From: Gammaproteobacteria bacterium
Lineage (GTDB): Bacteria; Pseudomonadota; Gammaproteobacteria; UBA4575
Length of the DNA stretch: 64,000 bases
Direction of reading: 5' to 3'
Assembly (NCBI GenBank): GCA_026713925.1
Contig: JAPONM010000061.1
Span: 1 to 64,000 of the forward strand
Below the pieces are notes generated by a model. It did not search any database and was not told the origin of the DNA. It worked only from the letters and a program-made list of their open reading frames with translations. Positions 56,249 to 64,000 of the stretch are shown piece after piece. The position numbers were made by a program, and so were the translations under genes. The number at the start of each line of letters is the position of its first letter. Position 1 is the stretch's first letter.

Positions 56249-57277
56249 TCATTTCCACTTGGCATGATCCATGATCATTACTGCTTTTGCATTGAGTTCG
56301 CCCAGCAGATGCAGGTTTAGGGAGTCGGCTTTAAACTTGCCCCAGGTTGACAGAATCTCGCTGGCTGGGATCGCAGGCTTGACCGGATATTCGAAATTGG
56401 TTTCAGCATACCATTGCTGTGCGGCGTCACTGACCAGGAATTCGAGCAACGCAATGGCATGTGCTTTATTCTTTGAAAACCGTGTCACCGCACCACCGCT
56501 GATGTTCACGTGTACCCCCCGGTTTTCCTGGTTGGGCCAGAAAATTCTTACTTTCTCGGCAGCTTCCCGCTGGGCAGGGTCTTTGGATGCGAGCATCTTT
56601 CCAAGGTAGTAGCTGTTTGCAACTGCCACATCACATTGGCCTGCCGCGACGGCCCTGATCTGGTCACGGTCTCCACCTTGGGGGGGTCTGGCAAAATTGT
56701 CCACCAGGCCTTTGGCCCAGGCAAGGGTGCTCTCTTTGCCCAGGTGGGCGAGCATGGATGCAACAAGTGACTGGTTATAGATGTTGTCAGATGATCGTAT
56801 GCAGATTTTTTTTTGCCAGACAGGGTGACCCAGGCGTTCGTATGTGGAGAGGTCTTCCGGTCTGACACGATTCAGGTCGTACATGATAGGGCGTGCTCTG
56901 ACGGACAGTCCGAACCAGTATCCATTCGGATCCCTGTACTGTTTTGGAACGGAATTCGTGAGAACGGCAGATTCGATCGGCTGCAGCACATTCGCTTGCT
57001 GAGCCCTGTACAGACGTCCTGCATCGATGGTAATCAGCACATCGGCAGGACTATGCACGCCTTCACTGATGATACGCTGCAGCAAGGTATCTGCTTTTCC
57101 CGTTATCAGGTTGACAGGGGTACCGGTTTGTTCTTCAAATTTCTGTAGCAGCGGTTTGATGAGGCCTTCTTTTCTCGCCGAGTAGACATTCACTTCCGCA
57201 GCATTGAGCAATGAGCCGGACAGGCAAGCACAAAGCGCAAGTCCAAGCTGTAGTTTGTGCAGGCACTGAATGTTCAT
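56249..57277 (-). CDS. fbpA: Ferric iron ABC transporter, periplasmic binding protein
   Basis: 342 residues with a signal peptide ending LLNAAEVN and the FbpA/FutA start VYSARKEGLIKPLLQKFEEQTG. The paired tyrosines for Fe(III) are visible in VANSYYLGKML. AAGGAG lies just before the ATG. It is first in the fbpABC operon and divergent from glnE, with a candidate Fur site in the shared region. Confidence 0.92.
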   Translation of the reverse strand: MNIQCLHKLQLGLALCACLSGSLLNAAEVNVYSARKEGLIKPLLQKFEEQTGTPVNLITGKADTLLQRIISEGVHSPADVLITIDAGRLYRAQQANVLQPIESAVLTNSVPKQYRDPNGYWFGLSVRARPIMYDLNRVRPEDLSTYERLGHPVWQKKICIRSSDNIYNQSLVASMLAHLGKESTLAWAKGLVDNFARPPQGGDRDQIRAVAAGQCDVAVANSYYLGKMLASKDPAQREAAEKVRIFWPNQENRGVHVNISGGAVTRFSKNKAHAIALLEFLVSDAAQQWYAETNFEYPVKPAIPASEILSTWGKFKADSLNLHLLGELNAKAVMIMDHAKWK

Positions 57278-57321
57278 CGGGAAGACTCCTTGTTGGGGCT
57301 GGAATTACTGTGTAAGTGTAC

Positions 57322-57365
57322 AATAGTAATAGTAGCTATTCTTATTTGCATTTAGAATATCTCAA
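57322..57365 (-). promoter_or_regulatory. Candidate fbpA promoter with overlapping Fur box
   Basis: Minus strand TTGAGA (57365-57360), 16-bp spacer and AAGAAT (57343-57338). The 19-mer at 57322-57340 (AATAGTAATAGTAGCTATT on the plus strand) matches the E. coli Fur consensus at 11 of 19 positions and covers the -10 end. Iron repression is inferred. Confidence 0.4.
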
Positions 57366-57425
57366 TCGTACAGGCCTGCAGCAAAAGTTTCTCACCTGCT
57401 TTATATTTTGATTTATATTGCAGTC

Positions 57426-60290
57426 ATGTCCGCATCACCGCCCAGCCAGCTTATTTCCAGACTCGAGCAGGACTTCGAGATGTTGCTTGAGCGAATCGAG
57501 GATGAGTTGGTCGCGGAACATCGAGATGAGATCCTGTCCATATGGTATGCCAGCCCTTTTGTCAAACGTGTCTGCCTCGCGCAGCCACAATGGATGCAGG
57601 ATCTGCTTAAAAAGGGGGAGCTGCATGTCGATTGCAGCACGAAAGATTACGCACAACGGCTGAGGGTTTCCATTTCCCATGTCACGAGTGTTGAAGATTT
57701 GCAGCAGTCATTGCGCCGTCTGAGATATTCTGCCTACGCACGCATTGCCTGGCGCGATCTTCAGCAGTATGCAAGCGTCGAGCAAACGTTAATGGAACTC
57801 AGTGCGTATGCGCAGACCTGTATCGATCAGTCACTTTCATGGTGTTTTGAATGGTTGAAGTCGCGCCCCCATGCCGGTCAATTTGAGCAGTCTTTGCCAA
57901 ACGATGTTGTGGTGTTTGCGCTGGGCAAACTTGGTGGTCGCGAACTTAATTTTTCATCTGATGTGGATGTCGTGTTTGCCTATGCAGCCAACCCGGAACA
58001 CACCCAGGACCAGCAGGCCAAGGCCAGCAGCTTCTACCTGAAGCTTGTGCAGTTATTGATCAAGGTTCTTGCTGAACAGACCCAGGATGGATTTGTATTC
58101 AGGGTTGATACAAGGCTGAGACCTTTTGGCAATTCTGGTGCGTTGGTGCCAAGTCTTGCGGCAATCGACCAGTATTTTCAGACCACCGGGCGCGACTGGG
58201 AGCGTTATGCCTGGATCAGGGCCCGTGCGATCGCTGGTGATGTGGAGACGGGTGAACAGTTTCTCAAGGATGTCAGCCCTTTTGTGTACCGCCGTTATCA
58301 TGATTATGGCGTGATGCAGTCCTTGCGTGAAATGAAAGGCATGGTGGACCAGAAGGCTAGTCAGGCTGCGGACCAGGACGACCTGAAAATCGGTCAGGGA
58401 GGGATTCGGGAAATCGAATTTGTGGCGCAGATGTTCCAGCTGATTTATGGCGGCAGGGACCCTGACCTGCGAATTCGCTCGACCCTCGGAGCACTGGCCT
58501 ATCTGGGCGGCTCCGGAAGATTGTCCGGTGAAAGCCATGCTGCCTTGAACCGTGCCTATTTGTTTTTGAGGAAAGCTGAAAATATTCTGCAGATGCGCGA
58601 GGATCTGCAAGTTCAAAGCCTGCCCGCGAGAGATCCTGACCGATTGCAGTACGCGCATGCGATGGGGGCTGAATCCTGGGATGAGTGGTATGCCGAATAT
58701 CAGTTACATACTGCAAACGTAAGTGACATTTTCCATGGCCTTCTGCAAACCGATCCAACGGGCCCTGACAACCCCCCAAAAGACCTGAGTGATTTTGCGT
58801 TCGTGTGGCAGCAGGTTCAGGACAAGCCATCTTGCATGGATATTCTGGCCAGGTATTTCAGTGAAGATACCGGGGAGATCTACCAGCGTCTGCGGGGATT
58901 TGAAGGGTCCGTCCAACAGGCTGAGCCAGTGGCAAAACAAAGACTCGACAGATTTGTTCCTGTGCTTTTGCAAAACCTTTCGTGCAGCACGCAGCCAGTC
59001 TTGGTGCTGACCCGCTTTCTGAGGATTCTGGGGAAGATTGTACAGCGCTCTACGTATATCTCCCTGCTGACCGAGAATCAGGACAGGCTTGCAAAGCTGC
59101 TCAAGCTTATCGAGGCCAGTCAATGGGTGGCACAATACATTGCAACGCATCCGCTCTTGCTGGACGAGTTGCTGCATACGGATAACTATGATCCGCCGGA
59201 CCTGGAGGAGATGCAATATCAGTTACAGGTGCTTGAGCAATTGCAGATGCTCATTGATGCATCGGGGGACGATCTGGAGGCATACATGGAACGTCTGCGT
59301 GAATTCAAGCATGCCCAGGTCTTGCGAATTGCCGCGGCAGACATCGTTTCTGATTACCCGATCATGCGTGTCAGTGATCATCTGTCATGGCTGGCCGAGA
59401 CCTGTATCAAGAGTGCCGTACGCAAGGCATACAGTGACTTGGCAACCAAGCATGGTACGCCGACGTGCAAACAGGATGGGAACGTAATGATTCCCGAATT
59501 GCTGATCATAGAGTACGGGAAACTGGGTGGCCTGGAACTGGGGTATGGATCTGATCTTGATGTGGTTTTCGTGCACAACAGCCCAGGTACGTCAGGTGAA
59601 ACAGATGGCGACAACAAAATGCAAAATACCGTTTTCTTCACTCGGGTTGTACAACGTGCAATTCACCTGCTCACGACTGTTACCGCATCAGGAAAGGTGT
59701 TTGACATTGATACGAGGCTCAGGCCGTACGGTACATCAGGGCCCGTGGTCTGTTCCCTTGCGGCATACGAGGAGTATTTGCGAAACAAGGCCTGGCTGTG
59801 GGAGCATCAGGCCCTGATTCGTGCGCGGCCCGTAACCTCGAGCCGGAGTCTGGCGGATACTTTTCTGGAGCTCAGGCAAGACGTGCTTTGCCAGGTGCGT
59901 GACAGGGAAGAAGTTCGAACGGCAGTGATTGAGATGCGGGAAAAAATCGTGTCAGGTCACAACGCTAGGAATGGGGCACGGTTCCACCTTAAGAAAGACA
60001 GGGGCGGAATTATCGACATAGAGTTCATTGTCCAGTTTTATGTGCTCAGCTATGCGCAAAAATTCCGTGAAATCTGTACCCATACTGACCATGTGAGAAT
60101 TCTGGATGGGTGCGCGCAAGCCGGTCTGATCGGGTACGAGTCTGCAGAGGAACTTAAGGCAATTTACATCGCATACCGCAAACATCTTCACCAGTTAAGC
60201 CTGCAGTTGTTGCCTGAAACTGCTGCTGCGGACAAGTTTGCTGAAGAGCGGGCCATCGTGCAAAACTACTGGACAAGTCTGCTACACTAA
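57426..60290 (+). CDS. glnE: Bifunctional glutamine synthetase adenylyltransferase/deadenylase
   Basis: 954 residues from ATG 57426 (a TTG at 57408 would add six); E. coli GlnE has 946. Two nucleotidyltransferase domains are visible. The N-terminal adenylyl-removing domain has GKLGGRELNFSSDVDVVF near residue 167. The C-terminal adenylylating domain has GKLGGLELGYGSDLDVVF near residue 697. Each is followed by a GlnD-PII-type helical domain. GlnE tunes glutamine synthetase to nitrogen status via PII. Confidence 0.95.
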   Translation: MSASPPSQLISRLEQDFEMLLERIEDELVAEHRDEILSIWYASPFVKRVCLAQPQWMQDLLKKGELHVDCSTKDYAQRLRVSISHVTSVEDLQQSLRRLRYSAYARIAWRDLQQYASVEQTLMELSAYAQTCIDQSLSWCFEWLKSRPHAGQFEQSLPNDVVVFALGKLGGRELNFSSDVDVVFAYAANPEHTQDQQAKASSFYLKLVQLLIKVLAEQTQDGFVFRVDTRLRPFGNSGALVPSLAAIDQYFQTTGRDWERYAWIRARAIAGDVETGEQFLKDVSPFVYRRYHDYGVMQSLREMKGMVDQKASQAADQDDLKIGQGGIREIEFVAQMFQLIYGGRDPDLRIRSTLGALAYLGGSGRLSGESHAALNRAYLFLRKAENILQMREDLQVQSLPARDPDRLQYAHAMGAESWDEWYAEYQLHTANVSDIFHGLLQTDPTGPDNPPKDLSDFAFVWQQVQDKPSCMDILARYFSEDTGEIYQRLRGFEGSVQQAEPVAKQRLDRFVPVLLQNLSCSTQPVLVLTRFLRILGKIVQRSTYISLLTENQDRLAKLLKLIEASQWVAQYIATHPLLLDELLHTDNYDPPDLEEMQYQLQVLEQLQMLIDASGDDLEAYMERLREFKHAQVLRIAAADIVSDYPIMRVSDHLSWLAETCIKSAVRKAYSDLATKHGTPTCKQDGNVMIPELLIIEYGKLGGLELGYGSDLDVVFVHNSPGTSGETDGDNKMQNTVFFTRVVQRAIHLLTTVTASGKVFDIDTRLRPYGTSGPVVCSLAAYEEYLRNKAWLWEHQALIRARPVTSSRSLADTFLELRQDVLCQVRDREEVRTAVIEMREKIVSGHNARNGARFHLKKDRGGIIDIEFIVQFYVLSYAQKFREICTHTDHVRILDGCAQAGLIGYESAEELKAIYIAYRKHLHQLSLQLLPETAAADKFAEERAIVQNYWTSLLH

Positions 60291-60354
60291 AAGGCTATGC
60301 ACTGTTGCATGAACACTTTGCAGTGTGCGTTTTATCTGAAGGAGCTCAGTAGAC

Positions 60355-61275
60355 ATGTCGATGCATGATAGGGATGGCTTCATCTGGCACGACGGCAAGT
60401 TTGTGCCGTGGCGAGAAGCAACCACACATGTACTCACTCATACCCTGCATTACGGCGGAGGGGTATTTGAGGGGGTACGGGCATACCAGACTGATCGGGG
60501 GACAGCGATCTTTCGACTTCACGATCACACCAACAGGTTGTTCAATTCGGCAAAAATAATCAGTATGCCCCTGCCTTTCAGTCCGCAACAGGTTAATCAG
60601 GCACAACTCGATGCAGTCAGTAAAAATAACCTGCGTTCAGGTTACATACGGCCAATGTGTTTTTATGGTGCTGAGGGAATGGGGTTAAGGGCAGACAGTT
60701 TGGAAGTCCACTGTATTGTTGCGGCATGGGGGTGGGGCTCTTATTTTGGTGAAGAAAATATGAAAACCGGAATCCGGGTCAAGACTTCGTCGTATTCGCG
60801 TCATCATGTGAATGTCGCAATGTGTAAGGCGAAGCTTAACGGTAATTACGTGAATTCAATGCTTGCATTGAATGAAGCCCTACAGGACGGCTATGATGAA
60901 GCACTGTTGCTCGATGTGGATGGTTTCGTGGCAGAAGGGAGCGGTGAAAATATTTTCATCGTCAAGGAAGAAAAACTCTTTACCCCGGAACTGACTTCCG
61001 TACTTGATGGGATCACACGCAATACCGTGATCGAACTGGCAAGGTCCGTGGATATCCCCCTGGTTGAAAAACGAATAACACGTGATGAAGTGTATATAGC
61101 GGATGAGGTTTTTTTCACAGGTACGGCAGCCGAGGTCACACCCATACGAGAACTGGACAACCGTGTTATCGGGGAGGGCGTGCCGGGTCCTGTAACCAGG
61201 AAACTGCAAACGATGTATTTTGATCTGGTGCATGGGAAAGATGACCGGTACAACTCCTGGCTTTCTTATGTGTAA
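60355..61275 (+). CDS. ilvE: Branched-chain amino acid aminotransferase
   Basis: A 306-residue fold-type IV PLP enzyme. HTLHYGGGVFEGVRAY, probable PLP lysine K160 (KAKLNGNYVNSM), EGSGENIFIV and FFTGTAAEVTPI are typical of IlvE. It completes Val, Leu and Ile synthesis. AAGGAG lies 10 bases upstream of the ATG. The glnE-ilvE order is conserved in Pseudomonas and relatives. Confidence 0.95.
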   Translation: MSMHDRDGFIWHDGKFVPWREATTHVLTHTLHYGGGVFEGVRAYQTDRGTAIFRLHDHTNRLFNSAKIISMPLPFSPQQVNQAQLDAVSKNNLRSGYIRPMCFYGAEGMGLRADSLEVHCIVAAWGWGSYFGEENMKTGIRVKTSSYSRHHVNVAMCKAKLNGNYVNSMLALNEALQDGYDEALLLDVDGFVAEGSGENIFIVKEEKLFTPELTSVLDGITRNTVIELARSVDIPLVEKRITRDEVYIADEVFFTGTAAEVTPIRELDNRVIGEGVPGPVTRKLQTMYFDLVHGKDDRYNSWLSYV

Positions 61276-61310
61276 GATCCGGTTTGGAATCGCCTGTCAA
61301 CTGGTTTGTT

Positions 61311-61489
61311 TCAGCCTCCCTGCATGATATGTATTACAATTTCGGACGTACTCATACCAGCCTGAGAGCGATACCGGCTATGGAAACTGGCATGGCAGAT
61401 CTGTATGGTCACTGGAAGAAATTGCAAGCCTAGTCAAAGATGAGCCACCTGAGAGACGTGGCCCGTACAAAAAGAGGATTTCAAGCTGA
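61311..61489 (+). pseudogene. Remnant of an IS-type DDE transposase (3' end, frameshifted)
   Basis: In the ilvE-hldE gap, one frame reads SLHDMYYNFGRTHTSLRAIP then AMETGMAD, and a second frame continues VWSLEEIASLVKD then RRGPYKKR and a stop at 61489. Joined, these match the C-terminal end of a common IS transposase family (HxxYNFxRxHxTLRxTPAMxAG...W(S/T)xEE). The break is near 61401, consistent with loss of one base from a His codon. No terminal repeats or N-terminal part were seen. It is a fossil, not an active element. Family recognised by pattern only. Confidence 0.7.
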
Positions 61490-61532
61490 GCCGCTACCAT
61501 TTCTGTGATTGTCTGCAGCGGGTTTTATCTTC

Positions 61533-62951
61533 ATGAATCTGAACAACCTCAGCACTGCTAAAGTCCTGGTAGTCGGCGATGTCATACTGGATCAGTACTG
61601 GTTTGGCGAAGCCACCCGCATATCCCCCGAGGCGCCTGCCCCGATTGTCAATGTTGAGAACATGGAAAATCGATTGGGGGGCGCCGCCAATGTAGCCATG
61701 AATGTTTGCAGTCTTGGAGCCGCAGTCACATTAACCGGGATGGTCGGAAACGACGAGAATGGAAACAGGCTGCTGGCTTTACTTGACAGTACGGGCATCG
61801 ATACAAACATCCTTCGCAAGGAAAATTTCAAAACGCCTGCCAAGTTGCGTGTGGTCAGCCGTAATCAGCAATTGCTCAGGCTGGACCATGAAAATCATGA
61901 TTATAAGGTGGATAACACCGACGTGGTTGAGCTCTGCAAACAGCAGATTCCCAGTCATGAGACCGTAGTGATATCTGATTATGACAAAGGGGCCGTCACG
62001 CAAATCCGGGAAATTATTGAGGCTGCACGGAAAGAAAAAAAACAGGTCATTGTGGACCCCAAGGGAACCTGCTTTGACAAGTACAGGAATGCAAACATTA
62101 TCACGCCCAACTACCAGGAGTTTATGCAGGCTGCAGGCCCATGTGAGGGTGAAGCCGAACTTGAGGATAAGGCGATCAGCATGTGCAAGGAACTGAATCT
62201 TGATGCATTGCTGCTTACGCGCAGTGAGCGTGGCATGTCTTTGTATGTGCGGGACCAGCAGGTAAGACATTTTCCTACCCAGGCCAAGGAAGTCTACGAC
62301 GTCACGGGTGCCGGGGATACGGTTGTCGGGCTGTTTGCATCTGCAATTTCTGCAAATTTTTCCCTGTCGGAATCCGTGAAAATTGCAAATCTGGGAGCAG
62401 GGATCGCGGTGAGTAAACTCGGAACGGTTTCTGTGACAGTCGAGGAGCTGGATCTTGGCTTGCATGCCCCTGCCGTCAAAGGAAAAAGGGTTGCGGACAT
62501 TGATGAGTTAAGGCGTTCACTGTCTGTGTTGAGAAGCAGTAATGAAAAAATTGTTTTCACCAATGGGTGCTTTGATCTGATTCACCGTGGCCATATCGCT
62601 TGTTTGCGTGATGCCAGGTCCAGGGGAGACTGCCTGGTCGTCGCTATAAATGACGACGATTCGGTCAGAAACCTGAAAGGTGACGGCCGTCCTGTTTGCA
62701 GTCTGCACAACCGCATTGCCGTACTGGAGGAATTAAGCTGCATTGACTGGGTCATACCGTTTTCTGAACAGACCCCGCTGGCCTTGATACGGGAGTTAAA
62801 GCCCGACGTCTATATCAAGGGTGGGGATTACGAAGAAGATGAGCTTGTTGAATCCGAACTGGTCCGCAGTTACGGAGGTGAGGTCATTCTGTCACCCTAC
62901 ATAGAAGGCTGCTCGACAACAACCATCATCGATTCCATATTGAATTCTTGA
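61533..62951 (+). CDS. hldE: Bifunctional heptose 7-phosphate kinase/heptose 1-phosphate adenylyltransferase
   Basis: 472 residues from ATG 61533 (E. coli HldE 477); a TTG at 61509 would add eight. The N-terminal ribokinase-type domain (to about 320) has RLGGAANVAMN and DVTGAGDTVVG. The C-terminal nucleotidyltransferase domain has FTNGCFDLIHRGHI (HxGH) and the KGGDYEEDELVESELV end. It makes ADP-heptose for the LPS inner core, matching the LptD-dependent outer membrane here. Confidence 0.95.
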   Translation: MNLNNLSTAKVLVVGDVILDQYWFGEATRISPEAPAPIVNVENMENRLGGAANVAMNVCSLGAAVTLTGMVGNDENGNRLLALLDSTGIDTNILRKENFKTPAKLRVVSRNQQLLRLDHENHDYKVDNTDVVELCKQQIPSHETVVISDYDKGAVTQIREIIEAARKEKKQVIVDPKGTCFDKYRNANIITPNYQEFMQAAGPCEGEAELEDKAISMCKELNLDALLLTRSERGMSLYVRDQQVRHFPTQAKEVYDVTGAGDTVVGLFASAISANFSLSESVKIANLGAGIAVSKLGTVSVTVEELDLGLHAPAVKGKRVADIDELRRSLSVLRSSNEKIVFTNGCFDLIHRGHIACLRDARSRGDCLVVAINDDDSVRNLKGDGRPVCSLHNRIAVLEELSCIDWVIPFSEQTPLALIRELKPDVYIKGGDYEEDELVESELVRSYGGEVILSPYIEGCSTTTIIDSILNS

Positions 62952-63341
62952 TTTGGGTGTCAGCGGTTCACCCCCTTGCTGCCCCCACGTCTCCTGGATG
63001 GGCATTCCAGTGGCGTTACACGGGTAATGCAATGGCAGACAAGGTCATGGCACATGCAACACATGGTTGTATACGTATTGCTGCCTCGCAGGTTTTCTTT
63101 GCAATACCAGAATATCAAGCAGCAACGGTTTCAACGCCATGCATAGTGCTTCGTACAGTATGACTTTGTTGCGGAGTTGGAGTAGGGTAAGTTGGCTTTT
63201 CCACTGCGCTTGTACTGCAACAGTGGGTGGCATTTGGTATAAAAGTGGAATTGAGTATGTAGCTGTGCAGGGATTGCACAATGTTGAAAACTGGAAGCGA
63301 AGTAGTTACCAGCAGCGTTAACTTGGCAAGGATCAAACGGT
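62952..63341. other. 390-bp region without a recognisable gene
   Basis: Both strands contain only short open frames without family similarity, plausible starts or ribosome sites. A GGGTG/CACCC hairpin follows hldE. A weak promoter-like pair, CTGCAA (63215-63220) and TATAAA (63238-63243) spaced 17 bp, could drive the next gene. It may contain decayed DNA like the transposase fossil 1.5 kb upstream. Confidence 0.5.
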
Positions 63342-64000
63342 ATGAAGAAAGACCTGCACTGGTCGCTTTGGGTTGTACTGCCTGTGGCTGGTTTTCTCCT
63401 GCCTTACCTGTCTCGCCTTGGCACTGCAGCCGCTGATGGCTATTTGTACGGGGAGAGTGGATGGGTAGAACTGCTGACTGTGATGTACCTGCTTGTCGCA
63501 ATCCTCTTTGGTGTAATGTTTTTGGTGTCAGGCAAGGCAGGCGGCCACGGCTGGATGCGATGGTGGATGACCTTGCTGGTTCTTGGCAGCGTGTATTTTG
63601 CCGGTGAGGAAGCAAGCTGGGGGCAGCACATCTTTGGCTGGGAGACACCCGAGCAATGGCTGGACGTCAATGATCAGGGCGAAACGAATATCCACAATAC
63701 AAGTGTATTCTTTGACCAGTTTCCAAGAGCCCTCCTGTCCGTGGCAGCATTGGTCGGGGGTGTGATGGCACCTCTTTATTGTGCCGTCACTGGCCGGCAT
63801 CCGGCCAGGGGGTCACTGCAGTACTGGTTGTGGCCTACGTACGTATGCCTGCCTGCTGCACTGTTTTCACTTCTGGTAAGCTGGCATGAGAAAATGTATC
63901 GGGTTCTGGGAGTTGAAATTCCCACTGTACTGGATGTCCGGGCAGGTGAGGTCAAAGAAAGCCTGCTGGCGCTGTTTATCATGCTTTACGTCATGTCAGT
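63342..64000 (+). CDS. Uncharacterised polytopic membrane protein (3' end outside window)
   Basis: The first 219 codons, starting at an ATG with AAGGA 9 bases upstream. At least five hydrophobic helices are visible. Between the second or third helix and the next, the conserved-looking FAGEEASWGQHIFGWETP (residues 86-103) and ETNIHN (113-118) occur. I recall the EExSWGQ...NxHN pattern from a widespread, unnamed family of bacterial membrane proteins. Function unknown; its polar Glu/His/Asn residues suggest an enzymatic or lipid-binding site. Confidence 0.72.
   Translation, partial: MKKDLHWSLWVVLPVAGFLLPYLSRLGTAAADGYLYGESGWVELLTVMYLLVAILFGVMFLVSGKAGGHGWMRWWMTLLVLGSVYFAGEEASWGQHIFGWETPEQWLDVNDQGETNIHNTSVFFDQFPRALLSVAALVGGVMAPLYCAVTGRHPARGSLQYWLWPTYVCLPAALFSLLVSWHEKMYRVLGVEIPTVLDVRAGEVKESLLALFIMLYVMS

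Noticed and set aside
61779-62465. 228-codon minus-strand frame within hldE
   Set aside because: Antisense to the conserved kinase domain; no recognisable product.
62948-63163. Short TTG-initiated frame after hldE
   Set aside because: Overlaps the hldE stop, no ribosome site, no similarity, odd composition.

Overview
The window looks like chromosomal DNA of a gammaproteobacterium (mid-range GC by eye, high coding density). The evidence is conserved gammaproteobacterial gene order: zapB-like/zapA/6S RNA beside pepP-ubiH-ubiI; lptD-surA-pdxA-ksgA-apaG-apaH; mrdA-rodA-mltB-rlpA-dacA-lipB-lipA; lgt-thyA-folA; and glnE-ilvE-hldE. The central island adds a serine-cycle C1-assimilation gene set, so the organism is probably a methylotroph, or a mixotroph that can assimilate C1 units. 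I cannot name a genus.

Layout. 1-2 kb: the start of a histone H1-like Lys/Ala repeat gene (minus strand, cut by the window edge), an EVE-domain gene, 6S RNA, zapA and a ZapB-like gene. 2-6 kb: pepP-ubiH-ubiI (ubiquinone ring hydroxylases). 6-8.7 kb: a tungstate ABC transporter (tupABC order on the minus strand: B, C, A) and a PCuAC copper chaperone. 8.8-12.7 kb: orphan gcvH, tpx, a PlsC-type acyltransferase and a YyaL/DUF255 thioredoxin-like protein. 12.8-14.9 kb: lgt-thyA-folA. 15-22.6 kb: the outer-membrane assembly and rRNA-methylation run apaH to lptD. 22.8-24.8 kb: a membrane pyrophosphatase. 25-33.7 kb: the elongation peptidoglycan machinery followed by lipoate synthesis. 33.7-35.4 kb: murU-amgK cell-wall recycling. 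35.5-39.3 kb: a membrane-anchored cold-shock-domain protein, argA and three unrecognised genes.

39.3-51.6 kb (all minus strand): argE-mtdA-ppc-hydroxypyruvate reductase-mtkB-mtkA-mcl-sgaA-ftr-5-FCL. Read in the direction of transcription, a 5-formyl-THF cyclo-ligase and an Ftr-type formyltransferase (2 nt apart) lead a nearly complete serine-cycle operon. The usual FtfL and Fch genes are not in the cluster. This is the most unusual feature. It suggests that formyl groups may enter the folate pool through 5-formyl-THF, not through free formate, with MtdA then making methylene-THF. The cyclo-ligase gene is absent from its usual place next to 6S RNA, so it appears relocated or replaced.

51.6-64 kb: ilvD, an Fbp-type ferric iron ABC transporter with a possible Fur site, glnE, ilvE, a frameshifted remnant of an IS transposase, hldE, and the start of a membrane protein that runs off the right edge. 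No tRNA, rRNA, CRISPR array, prophage or intact insertion sequence was seen. Start codons are unusual: at least six genes appear to use TTG.
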